64,000 nucleotides of DNA from Thereva unica (GCA_949987705.1 OX465281.1:32596942-32660941); one strand, 5' to 3'. Shown: positions 22,817 through 35,202, numbered from the stretch's first letter. Numbers and translations: made by a program. Notes: generated from the letters alone by a model not told the origin.

Positions 22817-23675
22817 TATTAGTCGTCCTGTTCAAAGCTGCCTCCCACATTGACGCTGCGTATATAGGACTGAGCTAAGCATCCTCTATATCAGGAGGCG
22901 ACAGCTCGGGCTAGGGCCGTTCACGTCGAGCAGTGCTGCACCGGACGTAATGCCCTTTTCTAGGAATTATTTTAGAGAGGGGGATCCCCTGGACGTTTTA
23001 CCGAAAAATGGGGCGGGTAGCTTTAAAGCCTGCGGATCTGAGGCATTCCGAAGTCAGATATGTATACTTTGGACATATCTGCGTTTGCGTGTCTTCACCG
23101 CGAAAAACACTTCCTACGTAAAATCCCAATAACTTTATATCTAAGTGTGTAATATCAATTATGTAAGATCAATGGAGAGTGATCCTGAAGGTATGTAGAA
23201 AATTTTTATGTGTTTTACCGTTATTAAATAATAATACATGCTAATGTAAGAGAATGATCAATAACCACGAAAAAAATTTTTTTTTAAATAATTAGCCTTA
23301 AATTGTAAAAATAGTTTATTGCCCACTACCGCCCGGCTTAGTTTTAACGCGATTTTGTAGGAAATTCTTTATATAATGAGAATTCGAAAGATTTGGGTGC
23401 CAAAACTTGCCAATTCATATTTTGTACGGCGTGAATCGCTACCGTGGGTGCTTTCGTGAAAAAACGTTAAAACTGGTACGTAGTGTTACCATGTGAAATT
23501 TTCGGAAAAATGTATGAAAATTTAATTTATTACATTTAATTAACGTACTAACTTGTAATAACAAAATAAAAAAGTTAATACTATAATTATAAGTAAATAA
23601 ATAAAATTTATATGAAAAATTAATCAGCAAAAAATGGAAAGATAATTTGTAGTAGATTATTAATATGTCATTTGT
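22817..23675. other. Unassigned stretch
   Basis: AT-rich DNA without recognisable gene or terminal repeats. Confidence 0.35.
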
Positions 23676-23683
23676 ATTGTATC

Positions 23684-26099
23684 TAGGGTTCCCAACCCTC
23701 CCGGAATGCCCGGGAGACTCCGGGAATAATGTTCAACCTCCCGGGCTCCCGGTCCGCAATAATTTCTCCTGTTTTTCCCAAAATAACATTAATATTCATT
23801 AACAAAATAAATAAATTGCTATCCTCTCGCTCACTCCCACGCGCTGCTTGCTTCTTATCTCTTGCTCAACGACAACTACACGTTTATAAACGGAGTTTTC
23901 CTCCGGATGGAAGTTTCGATCCGAAGTGAAACATCGTTTATATACGTGGAGTGAAATTCCAGAACTTGGAACTCCGCGTAAACGTGGTGATTGTCAGTAG
24001 TGTGAGCATTTCACGCAGTGATACGCGTTTAAAAGTTTATAGATTTTACTGTGGCGAGTGGCAATAAGTTATTATTTAATAAAATGGATGATAAATCGGA
24101 AGGTGAGAGTAGTGCAACTACAAATAAAAACAAGTATTATTGTTCTTTCAATGACCAATGGTTAAATCAACATACATGGTTATCGAAAAAAGACGAGTTC
24201 ACAGCAAAATGCAACATTTGTCAGCATTTATTTTCTGTTAAGTTTGACGGTTTTGGGGCAGTGAAACAACATGCAGCATCTTCTAAGCATCAAACATTCA
24301 TTAAGAATGCCGCAGGAACTAGGGGTATATCATCTTTTTTTTTGCCTAAAAATAGTAAAGACGAGGATTTAATTACTGCTATTGAAGTTACTTCAACTTT
24401 CCATGGTATTAAACATCACCATAGTTACAACAGTCAAGATTGTGGACACAAATTAAACGCTGCCATGTTCTCTGATTCAGCGATTGCGCAAAAAATATCC
24501 TACGGCAGAACAAAAGCGAGCAGTATTGCTGAAAATTTTTTAGGCCCGGCAAGTCAAGAAAGACTACTTAATAGTATAAAAACAAGTCAATATTTTTCTG
24601 TAGCGAGGTCAAATAGAGGAAATTTGAAAATGTATCCATTATTGATCAAGTATTTTTCATTAGAGAGTGGCATTCATACCGGCTTATTAGACTTTTACGA
24701 AGATTACCAAGAAAACAGTGAAGCAATCAGATCAAATAATAAATATTCTAGCTAAAAACGGTCTAGAAATAAGTCAAATCTCAGCATATTCTGCCGACAA
24801 TGCTGCTGTTAATTATGGAGTAAATGTTTCCGTTTACCAAAAACTTAAAACTTTAAACTCGAAAATATATAAAGCGAATTGTAAGTGTCACATTCTACAC
24901 AACTGCATTAAAAATTCTTTGAAAGCCCTGTCAATTGATGTTGAATTAATCATTTTGAAAGTTTACAGCGAATTTTCATCTTTTGCTAAAAAGAGAAATG
25001 AGCTGAAAATAAGTTGCTCAGATGCTGAAATTGTGTTTAGAGAAATATTAAGACATGTGCCAACTCGTTGGTTATCGCTGCTTCCTGCTATAGACAGAAT
25101 TCTATCGCTGTGGCCAGCTTTAATAAGCTATTTCAAGGCGCAAGGTGAAGAGAATTGTTCTTCATTTATATGGAACAATTTTTGTGCCAGTGATTCACAA
25201 ACAAATGCTGTCTTATGTGTTTTTTATTTTATGCAAAAAATAATGCAAATCTTCCAGAACGGCATTAAATTACTGGAAGCCGACAGATTAACAAGCACTG
25301 AAATTCACGACATTATGATTGATTTGAAAACTAAGCTACAAAACAGACAGACTGATCAATTTTATGGTAAATCTGCCATGGATTTATTAAAACACTTTGA
25401 TGAATCTCAAAAAACAAAGTTCAAAAATGATACTAATAAGTTTTTTACGGCTTGTTTAAACTATTTACAAAAGTGGTACAACTTTGAAGATCAAGAATAT
25501 CAAGCAATAAAAATTTTATCTCTTAAAGAACCAATCACATGGACAGGCATTACTAGACTACAAGAAATTTTAAAAATGGACTTAGATCATGACATATTGT
25601 ACGATGAAGTAGGAATTTTGCGTGAAATGCAACCACATCTCATTGAAGGGAATCGAGTTGATTTACGCTGGGTTGACTTCTTGCGAAATCGAAGGACCGA
25701 AATCCCTGCCCTGAATTGAAAAAGCTTGTAACGTTTGTTCTCTCCATTCCTGTCTCTAATGCTTCTTGCGAGCGCGTATTTAGCATGATGGAACAAGTGT
25801 GGAGCAAAGAAGGGAACAGGATGAACATATCGTTAGTAAAAGCAGAGTTACAAATACTGCAAAACTTCAATGTTTCATGTAAAAATTTTTATGAATATAT
25901 GCTAAAAAATCGTGACATATTAAATGCTTCTCGAAAACAATGTAAATATAAATTTAAAAAAATATATATTAACAAGTATCTACGACTTTCATTCTACACC
26001 TACCTTATCAACACCACATAAACCCCCCCCCCCCCAACACCCCCATCACGGGTTTTTAAAACCCTCCCAGATTGGAGCTGTCAAGAGTTGGTAACCCTA
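23684..26099 (+). mobile_element. hAT transposon, 2416 bp, with broken transposase
   Basis: The terminal inverted repeats are TAGGGTTCCCAACCC (left) and TAGGGTTACCAACTC (right, reverse complement). A perfect 8-bp target duplication ATTGTATC is at 23676-23683 and 26100-26107. The element is full-length, with its transposase inside (24051-26021). A poly-C tract sits at about 26022-26034. The perfect duplication suggests it is not very old, but the transposase is frameshifted. Confidence 0.93.
24051..26021 (+). pseudogene. hAT transposase with BED-like zinc finger, two frameshifts
   Basis: Three overlapping frames (24051-24755, 24718-25719, 25716-26021) read as one protein. The N-terminal finger CNICQHLFSVKFDGFGAVKQ followed by SSKH is C-x2-C...H-type (BED-like). 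The middle contains a catalytic-core segment (ISAYSADNAAVNYGV, KCHILHNCIKNSL). The C-terminal hAT dimerisation region reads SIPVSNASCERVFSMM. The first shift lies near 24720-24760, the second near 25650-25710. Relatives are ZMYM/ZBED-like hAT proteins. The first in-frame ATG of the real product is likely 24084 (peptide MDDKSEGESS). Confidence 0.9.
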
Positions 26100-26125
26100 A
26101 TTGTATCACAGAACCGGCTAACACC

Positions 26126-26549
26126 CAAAGTCTAGTAATAACAAGTCTTTCATCTTCATACAAAATTTTCACCCGGTTGGTTGTGTGCGTGCATATATGA
26201 ACATCACTGCTGAGCAAAACTCAACGCATACTTCGTGAACTCGGCGAGACAAAGCCAGAGTCTCTTTTCGATCAAGTATGCAGAACAGAAAAGGAAAGAA
26301 AATTGACATATCGAACATTCCCATAAAAAAATCAAAACAAACGAGCAAATATGCACCAATACATCAACATTATCCCTATAGAAATTCATAAAATTTTCTG
26401 TTGTTTAGTTGTATGCTATCGCTTATAAAAATATTGCATTCTCTCTCTGATAGCCTGACATCGTCATTTGAAGAAATTATGCATATAGCTGTTCGTCTTT
26501 CACTCATTAACCATATGAAGATGAAAGACTTGTTAATTTCTAGACTTTG
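26126..26549. mobile_element. 424-bp MITE, CAAAGTCTAG family
   Basis: The terminal inverted repeats start CAAAGTCTAG at both ends and extend imperfectly for about 40 bp through AACAAGTCTTTCATCTTC. A perfect 8-bp target duplication CTAACACC lies at 26118-26125 and 26550-26557. The 8-bp duplication points to hAT or P. It sits 26 bp from the end of the hAT element. A 44-bp relative with the same ends is at 47442-47485. Confidence 0.9.
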
Positions 26550-27055
26550 CTAACACCATCCAGCTAACAATAACAAAGTTAGAAATTTTTGGCATGTTGA
26601 GAAATTCCTTGCATATAGAGCCGACAAAGACTCTTCCTTTACAATTCATAAAGATTGTAAAGGAAATTTGAGAAAAATGTTGTCTAAACTCAAATCGAAG
26701 TGGAAAGAATCCAAAAGAACAGCAGGAGTATTCAAAAATAAACATGAAAAATGGCTTAATACTACTGTTACAATTAAAGTGAATACCGATCTATGCCTTT
26801 TCTGTACCATGTTCGAATAAATTTCTTGCCGTTGTACTAACGTACCTATTTTTTAGAACGCTGCAGCACATATGGGTGTTTCTCACCAAAGTGGTAAAAT
26901 CGCTGTCCTTGGCAAATATTACGGAAACTATGGCGAGAAATATTTATATTTCTGCAAATTTGAATTTATAACTATCTAAACTATAGTATACAATATAGAA
27001 AATATCTCACTTAAAAACCTATATGGTTTCAATAACGTATTTTTTAGGTCTAAAA

Positions 27056-27935
27056 ACAGTCCCCTAGCCGGTCCCCAAACCAAAATATTTTCTATTGAGT
27101 TCATTAATTGAACTAATATTTTAAAAACAATTAACTTATATAACACAATCTAATCAATATGAAATGATATGCTATTAGACTCTAATATCAATTTATTTAA
27201 ACTATTTTTTGATTAGTTTAATTTAACCTAAAGTTGGTCCCCGAATTTCATGAACAGTCCCCTGCCAAAGTTTCGAGTTACGCATCAGGCCATCTACAGT
27301 AAAGACAGACTTGTTAATGGGCGTAACGAAACGTGAACGACATGAAGTTAGCTCTGTTACCACCAAAAGTAGCTATACCTCATTTTGTTTAGTGTTACAA
27401 GAGTTAGAAGGGCACATGCGCGCATCGGTACGCAACATTAGACAGTCCCCTAGTAAGTGTTATTTTTCTTTTTTTAAAGTGTTCCAGTTTTCTCTATTGT
27501 GCATCGTTTTAAATAAGATGTCTTATATTGTTTCTATAAAACAAAATAAAGTCATAATGAAGGAATTTTATGGTACCGTAACAATTACACAAATTAAACA
27601 GTCCCCTGCCAACAGTCCCCGGTCAACAGTCCCCCGCTACATACAGAAACAGGAGACTGTTTCATTTATTAGGGCACTATTATTGTACTTTTGCCTTTGT
27701 TTTAGGTCTATAACCATCTTTTAATCATGGCGCGAGAAAGAAGAAAGTGTCTAAGGAAGAAATAAAAGTTCACAAGTTTACTTGAAACCACACAGAGAAC
27801 TTGGAACTACCAAAGAAGACTGTTTTATTTTTATATATATGCGTCATGAGGAATGTTTTTAAAGTATATATACTACTAATAAATGCTCATTTCACTTATA
27901 TATACAGTCCTTTGACATATGCAACAGTCCTCTGA
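27056..27935 (+). repeat. Scattered ACAGTCCCC motif cluster
   Basis: The 9-mer ACAGTCCCC occurs at 27056, 27254, 27442, 27598, 27612 and 27626, with near matches ACAGTCCTT/CT at 27904 and 27923, and GGTCCCC at 27070 and 27236. All are on the same strand in AT-rich DNA, just upstream of the Transib-like coding remnant. They could be subterminal transposase-binding repeats. No function is shown by the sequence alone. Confidence 0.6.
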
Positions 27936-28033
27936 CATATGAATTTTTTAAATTTACTCAATAAGTCCTAAAATAAAACAAATATATTTGGGTCCCTTAC
28001 TGTTTATTATCCACCAGATAGATATCTATTTAA

Positions 28034-29704
28034 TTGTATATTTTTTTTTCATATTCACTTAAAAAAGTTACTGGGACAGATTTCTTGCAAAAATTTACCA
28101 GTTTACAGAGAAACACCCATATAAATACGGTTGCTAAGAACACTTACAAAGAATCGCAGCAAACGAAAGGGCGAGGCCGACCATCCGAAGAGTTTCATAA
28201 GGTTAGCGATCGATCCAAAAGACGAAAGACCGACAACTTGCGCGAAAAATTCAGCACGCAAGAGTTGGCCTTCGCTACACAAAGAAGTCTTCCTTCATCA
28301 GGGGCCAGAGAAGCTGCTTATATATTGAAGAACATAACGACCAAGTCTCCTACTAGAGCAGCTAAATATAAGGCAGCCTTTAAAGCAGCTGTTACCCCGC
28401 GTCCAACCGAAATGTCAGGTGATGAAGCATTACTAGATGTAGTAACAGCGAAATTGACAAAACAGCAATATAAAGATATAAGGAGCTCTTTAAAAAGTAA
28501 AAATTGTTGTGCTTATCCATCGTATGAAAAAGTTGCAGAGGCTAAAACACGTTGTTATCCTTCCGGTATCGCGGTAACTGAAACCTCTGCAGAGGTGGAA
28601 CTACAGTCACTCTTAAATCATACTTGTAGTAGAATATTGCTTGCAAAAAATTGCGTTTTGAGCTCGTTACATCCTGAAATTGTACGAAATTTGTAAATGG
28701 GGCTTACTAAGCTAAGCCTTGGATTATCTACCTTACGTACGTTATGTACGATACGTTTCTTCGAGTGTCTCTTGCACATTGGTTATAAAAAAGGAATTGA
28801 CAAATGGCAGTCGCGTAAAGGAAATGAGCAAGAATTTGTGAAAAAGCGAAAAGAAATAATACAAGAAAGGTTTAAAAAGGAATTGCATTTAAGTGTTGAT
28901 CAACCAAAAGTAGGATTTGGAAGTAGCAATGGCGGAAACACCGCAAGACGCTTTTGACGTGACAACGTCTATTAAATCGGTTTAAGATAGGACGCGCGTG
29001 TGAAAATGTCCCGCAAACAAAAAAAAAATTTGCTTCGAAATATATAATTTATTAATTGAGAAAATAATACAAAACGTAATAACAGACGTTGTCACGTTCA
29101 AATTAATAGACGTTGTCACGTTAAAATACGGACGTGATACTTCACATCCAAGACCATTAATTTTTTTTGAGAATTTTTCTGTTTCTGCAAAAATTTTAGG
29201 TATCGATGAAAATTTGGTCAAAAGATTTTACACAATATTGCAAGTTATGTCTTGCGGGTTTGCAATTAATGTTACTGCTTTTAAAACGTATTGTTTGGAA
29301 ACTGCGGAATTATTTGTCGCAAAATACTCATGGTATTGTATGCCCACTACAGTTCACAAAGTATACTCATTCATGGATATGAAATACTTAAGTGGACCCC
29401 ACTTCCGATTGGTGAAATGTCTGAAGACGCCCAGGAGGCGCGTAACAAAGATATTAAAAAATATCATGAGCATTTTGCTAGAAAAACTTCTAGACAAGCA
29501 AATATGGAGGATGTATTCAATCGCCTTCTCGTCACATCAGACCCTTATATTTCCAGCATGTGCCGGAAATACCCTAAATGTAATAAGAGTTTGTCTGGCG
29601 AAGCTTTGAGGTTGCTTCATACATCCGACACAGAGACTAGCAGGGACTTAAATAAAGCAATCGTACCATCTGAGTCCGCTAGTAGCGACGAAGGCTCCGA
29701 TTAA
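28034..29704 (+). pseudogene. Transib-like (RAG1-related) transposase remnant
   Basis: Three blocks: 28034-28696 (GRGRPSEEFHKVSDRSKRRK; ITVTETSAEV-type region AVTETSAEVELQSLLNHT), 28697-28955 (VDQPKVGFGSSNGGNTARRF) and about 29163-29704 (ILGIDENLVKRFYTILQVMS; CMPTTVHKV; PIGEMSEDAQEARNKDIKK). The GNTARR box and the region with SEDAQEARNK correspond, from memory of insect Transib transposases, to the RAG1-like DDE core; the E in that block would be the last catalytic residue. An insertion at about 28956-29162 and a shift near 29360 break it, and frames change between blocks 1 and 2. Family assignment rests on motif recall, not on a search. Confidence 0.7.
28956..29162. mobile_element. Small insertion in the Transib-like transposase
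   Basis: Coding sequence stops at the T run (28952-28955) and resumes at about 29163 in the expected place (RF, then FENF). The insert opens with GACGTGACAACGTCTATTAA, which recurs inverted near 29102-29123 and, less exactly, at 29085-29098. Probably a MITE; the target duplication may be a run of T. Confidence 0.65.
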
Positions 29705-31500
29705 GGAATTATATTTAATGTAGGTATATACGTAAAGTTTATAAATATATGTATGATTATTTTAAAGTAATTAATTTTAATTAAAAATAAAAATAAAAAA
29801 ATTAAAAATAAACCATTTGCCTTTTACAATTCTTTTGTTCTCAGAATATGCGAGTCTTTATAAAATCCGTCCACCATATTGGATCCGCCATTTTGTTTTT
29901 GATAGTTTTAATAACGGATTCGTGATCAGCGAAGTGAAACACCCATGTAACCAAAATTTCGAATGTATAAGACAACGCATTATATTTTTGTCCACTTTTT
30001 TTCTAATCTAGCCCACTGTGCTCCGGTCGATCACCACTCTTATGTGCCTGTGATCGAAAGATCTGTTCCCACACCCTGATCCCTACAAACGATTTTTTTC
30101 TCCGTTTGCATAGCTTCACTTTTATGCTCAGCGAGCATTAGGCCATCGCTTGCCAGCTCGTTTTAATCTCCCGGATTGCTTCATTCGCGTACATTTCGAT
30201 CTGATTGAAGCCGATCGCAGCTACTCCTTTTGTGCTCAGGACGGATCCCTGCCGAGTTCCGCATGTTGTTCTATGCACCGTCGTCGGCCCATCTTTCTAT
30301 TCACAATGAAGTGTCCTATCTTCTTTCGTTTTTCAGCAAAAAACCAAATGACCGTAAGGGGGGGAAGTTCGTGTTTGTTTGACTATCCACCCGGGAACCA
30401 CACCATCCGCCGTCAATGAGTTTAGACATTTTTAATTTAGAATTGCCCATAAGCTGCAGTAGAGTACGTAATCATCCCTCCTGTGATTCCCAGAAAAAAC
30501 ATTCGACGCTAGGGACCTCACTAAAGATCGGAAGCTAAATCGAAATTATTTTCCCATTACAACAATTTCCATAATGGTGCAAAGAAAAACATGAAAAAAT
30601 TCCCTTGAAACATAAAAATTGTGGTGGGGGTAATCCCAAATTACAATTCCTATTTATCTCCCCAAAGTGCTTTCACCTACTTCGCTTGGATATGAACCAT
30701 CTTTGGATATCATCAGCATCCTGTCAAAAATATCGCTTTACCATTATCATCAAGCTGACAGGAACTTAATGTGTTTCAACGAGGAAATACACCCCCCCTC
30801 CACTTCACAACAAAAACGAGCTTCAACAACACCAAAGCGTGAACATTCTACCGTATTCAAATATTGACTCCGATTTCAGTGTGTACGCACCCAGCGGGAG
30901 CAGTCGTCAATCTTCTCTAGGAAGGACACTTAAATCCTAGTTTCCCTGCAAAAAAATATAAAAAAACATAAATCTGTCCTGATGTCCTGTTCTTGGTATT
31001 AATGCATCGTTTTATCCTTAATCCGCAATTTCAATGGAGGCAGTCGGATTTTTCATGTTCCTTACCATAATTTTTGCTGGACTCTCTGGGATGAAAATGA
31101 TGAATAATGGGCGTGGGTGATGACGGCCTTATTTCGGGACAAATTTCTCCTTTTTTGGGGACAAGGCGATTATTGTCATCCTTATGAGAAAATGCGTTGG
31201 AGCAAATACTGGAGTAGGGCACAAAGTGTGTGGGATTATGAATGTTTTAGGGCCACAAATATTTTCTTTTCTTTTTTCCTATTTCGGGGTTAGTTTTAAC
31301 ATATTTTGATAGGTTTTTCTATTTAATAAAGTAAAAAAATTGTGGTTGGAAAATTGTTTAGTGAATAACTGTTAGTCACAAACGTGACGTGCATGTGACG
31401 TGCAGAAGAACCTTCCTCAGACTATAATATATCCAATGTTCAATGTATATATCACAAATAGCAATAGAACGAGCAACCTGAAACATTTGAATTACTGTAG
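29705..31500. other. Unassigned stretch
   Basis: No convincing gene or RNA. Near 29868-29900 there is a CCGCCATTTTG segment like that in the 269-bp repeat. The region 30030-30420 is less AT-rich than its surroundings but shows no motif. Confidence 0.35.
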
Positions 31501-31642
31501 TTTCTGCAGGTAAATAAATTTGCAGGCGGAGACGGCAGTACCAGGACAGGAAGGGTGCCAATCTGTCATTATGGAAAAGGAACAGTTCTCCCTGTATAAG
31601 TCACCAGGCATGGAAAACATAATGTCACTTATGGTCCTGAAG
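31500..31642 (+). pseudogene. Decayed LINE-D, left part
   Basis: The plus-strand frame contains SLYKSPGMENIMSLMVLK, the RT segment usually written YKSPGPDG. It is the target into which LINE-B inserted: the sequence continues at 39112 after the 12-bp duplication ATGGTCCTGAAG. Confidence 0.65.
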
Positions 31643-32013
31643 GGTCGCATGCCAACAGTTACACAGGGGGACTAACACGCTGCTTTGTGCTCCGTGCCGA
31701 AACTGTGCTAAATACTGCTGGAAGCTCGACTACACCCTCCACGTGGGGCGACTGGAAACAGACTCCTGGCATGGTCATGTCTCTACCAGGAGTGCTGGCT
31801 AATGGTAGTCGGGCGGAGAGAAGAACACTCTTTAAAAAATCACCCCAGTCTAAGGTGAAACAGGATATGCCGGGAGACTCGTGGCCAAGGGGGTGCTTGG
31901 TCTCTAATATCCGAACTCTGGATACCTGGCGTCCTCCAGTTTCAATTAGCCTTCCCATAGTACACGGGCTCGCTATGGGTGACCTACTTTCCCGAATACT
32001 CGTGGGATCATAC

Positions 32014-33519
32014 ATGGATTCAAAAAATAAAAAGTATGAGCTCGATGCAGCTCCGACAGCATCATCCTCGTCAATTGTGACGATGGCCTCATCTCAAGTG
32101 TCTTTAGGGACACAAGAGATAGCAATTACCTCAACTAGCGGAGCCATTGGGCACGCTAGCTGTGAATCAATTGCTTTAACGAGCGGAGCCATTGGGCACG
32201 CAAGTTTAAAACCTTCAACCTCGACCGGTGGAGCCATTGGGCACACCGGTTCTACAGACGGGTCGTCAGTCGCTGAAGATGAGCCTTTAGACGCAGAATC
32301 CGTCTGCAGCGCAGACTCGGTCAGTGTGTGTTCGGTCATTTCCGGAGCAACCACCATTGGCCGAGACTTAGATAAGATGGAGCTTGACAAACCCAGGTTT
32401 GTCAAACTCTCCAACCGCCAGAGGAAATGCTTCCAAGAAGCACTGGCAAAAGGCCTCTCCAGGGATACGGCCCTGGAAAAAGCTTTAACAAAGCCCTCCA
32501 AAAAAACTGAGCTGAAGAGAGTTCGCTCAGAGGAGGAAACTCCGGAACGTCCGGAATAGAAGAGGACCAAGACGGCCAAGGGGCCCACTCGTCCCACCTT
32601 TAGCCAGGTGGTAAGCAGTGTCAAGCTTGGCCTCATCTCGACAGACATGGTCAACTGCCCCCTGACACCTGAGCAAATGGCACAGTTGCAGGAGGCGATC
32701 ATTGACGTCGTTATTGAAAAAGCGGGCGGTCAAGTCAACCCGTCTTTCGAGGGGAGCTTCGCAAGAAGAGGCTGGCTGCTGCTGGTCTGCTCAAACCCTG
32801 ATACAGCAGAATGGGTGAGGAGTAACGTCTCCTTCATTAAGAGCAAAAGTGCTCTTGATATCACTCTGGTGGAAGAGGGTAATTTCCCTCAAACCCACGT
32901 CATTCGTGGCTATTTCCCCCAAAGTGGTACCTTAAGCAACGAGAAAGTGCTGGCTACTATCGCTGCACAAAACTCGGTTCCCGCTGACAAGTGGAAAGTG
33001 GTCCAGAGGCGGGTAAATGAAAACACACTTCACTTGGTCATGGTAGTGGATACCGCTTCCATGACTAAGTTAATTAGTCTTAAAGGGAAAATCGCCTATC
33101 GGTTTTCTCATACCAGACTAATTCTCAAGGACAAAGATCCTTCGAAGAAGCAGCCACAAGGGCAGGGTTCGTCTTGTGACACTCAGACCACAGGGTCTGA
33201 ATTAGCACCCCCAAATGCTTCTGCTGTCACCGAGGACTGCAGTAATGCCGAGGCCATAGGGCCATCTGACGGCGGAGCTGCTCTCGCAACGACTCCAGGT
33301 CCATCTGGCGGTGTTCCAAATCCGGCCCCCGCATCTGCAGCATGCGCCAGGGAGCCTGTAGCAGAGCAAACTGCTGGGCGAACAAAGAACACACCTGCCG
33401 AACCTGGAGTCGGAGCACGGGGCAAATCAGCACCCCCCAAGGGCAAAGACGGTAGGACAAAGGGTCCTAGACAAGCCAAGAAGACCGGGCTTGTCAAACG
33501 CTCCTTGGAGAAAAAATGA
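32014..33519 (+). pseudogene. LINE-B ORF1 with one in-frame stop
   Basis: This is the nucleic-acid-binding ORF1 of the LINE. The frame is open from before 31687, but the first sensible ATG is 32014 (MDSKNKKYELDA). A TAG at 32557-32559 interrupts it; the same frame continues to TGA at 33517-33519. The N-terminal half has three copies of a GAIGH motif (SGAIGHAS, SGAIGHAS, GGAIGHTG). The second half (about 32600-33150) has a fold resembling the DUF4780/RRM-like domain of insect LINE ORF1 proteins (LTPEQMAQLQEAIIDVVIE). There is no CCHC knuckle. The C-terminus is basic and Pro/Ala-rich. The stop overlaps the ORF2 start as ATGA. Confidence 0.8.
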
Positions 33520-34327
33520 GCGCCATAAGGGCACTCCAAGCAAACTTGCACCATGCGAAAGGGGCATCCTCCACCCTGTGCAAGACTTACGCGGAGAGGC
33601 ACCTTACCCTTGCTCTCATTCAGGAGCCTTGGGTAACCGATGGTAAAGTCAGAGGACTTACCACTGGCTCAAGTAAACTAGTATATGATCGGAGATGCGG
33701 GGCGCCTCGCGCTGCCCTTTTAATTGACAATCGTGTCACTCATCTCTCCATTACTAACTTTATTTCCAGAGATCTAGTGGCGATCTCGGTTGCGGTTCCC
33801 ACCGCCAACGGATTCCAAGAAATCGTTCTTGCGTCCGCTTACTTTCCGGGGGATGTAGCAATAGTGCCACCCCAGGAGGTTCAAGATCTCATTGAGTTCT
33901 GTCGCAAGACGAACCGGCAATTCGTCATCGGCTGTGATGCAAATGCTCACCACTCCATCTGGGGGAGTACCGATGTAAACCAAAGGGGTGAGTGTCTTCT
34001 AGAATTTCTTGTTATGGGGTCAGAATTTCTCAAACGGATCACCTGAAATTGATGAAAATTCATTTTCTCTTGAAATTGACTTTTTCGATAGTGTTTATCA
34101 TTCCTAAGGTAAATCCAAACTGAATTCGTTCAAAATTTTTTTTTGTTAATTTTATTAACAACTAAAGATTTTCATCATTTTTTTTTTTAATTAATTTCGG
34201 GTGATCCAATTTTTCGATTTTTATCTTTCTTGCGGCAATTGAATCGTCATTTAACATAGATTTATCATGATTTTTTCCGATCCGAAAACTTGCATTTTTA
34301 TATAATATTTTCATATTTGTTTATAAC

Positions 34328-34820
34328 AAATTGGTAAACAAATGTGTTCTCCACCATATTTTGACTAGAAAAAAAAACCACATATACTTCCTTCAATTCT
34401 CTTTAATATTCCGTTGAGAAAAAAAATGGATCGCATTTTGAAAAAGGGTTATTCGAGGGTAATCATAGTCGCGCGAGGTGCCAAAGTTACGGCGTTCTTT
34501 CGCGCGTATGTATTTACTCATCACCGCGTACATGTTTCTGCTATGTTAAAAGGATTTCTTGAGAAATTCTTGAAAATTGAAATTCTTGAGAAATCCTTCT
34601 AACATAGCAGAAACATGTGCGCGGTGATGAATAAATACATACGCGCGAAAGAACGCCGTAACTTTGGCACCTCGCGCGACTATGATTACCCTCGAATAAC
34701 CCTTTTTCAAAATGCGATCCATTTTTTTTCTCAACGGAATATTAAAGAGAATTGAAGGAAGTATATGTGGTTTTTTTTTCTAGTCAAAATATGGTGGAGA
34801 ACACATTTGTTTACCAATTT
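34328..34820. mobile_element. 493-bp near-perfect palindrome inside the left arm
   Basis: It starts AAATTGGTAAACAAATGTG and ends with the reverse complement; the two halves mirror each other to a small centre near 34565-34580. Flanks TTATAAC (34321-34327) and TTATAAAC (34822-34829) look like a degenerate duplication. The right arm of the host element has no such insert, which proves it is secondary. Identical short peptides on both strands (RVIIVARGAKVTAFFRAYVF) are a result of the palindrome, not genes. Confidence 0.85.
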
Positions 34821-35202
34821 GTTATAAACCAGAGTGCCCAATTTGGATGCGGCCAGTAAAACTCAGCATACAACTACATGTAAACGCCCTGTGCGTGAGC
34901 CCCCTTCAATGCTCCCAGTTTCTTAGAATTTTTACGAATTTTTATGGTTTTGTAATTTTCAGTTTTTTCTTGGGTTCCTCAGAATTTCTAATAGTTTTTT
35001 AGTCGCTTTGATTTTCTGAAGTTTGAACAAGACGACTTTTTTCAATAGTTTTTTAGGGTGTCGCAAAATATTGCTTAGTTAGCTTGGCGTTGGTCGCGTA
35101 TGTTCAGTTTCAGCTCACAGAAAGTTTTTCTTTTTCCTTTTAACTTTGAAAATAATATTATTATATTAAATTGTAATTGATACTCAATTTGTGTGTGACG
35201 AC

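Noticed and set aside
34414..34734. Two overlapping frames on opposite strands encoding the same peptide
   Set aside because: They are mirror images produced by the 493-bp palindrome. There is no independent sign of coding.
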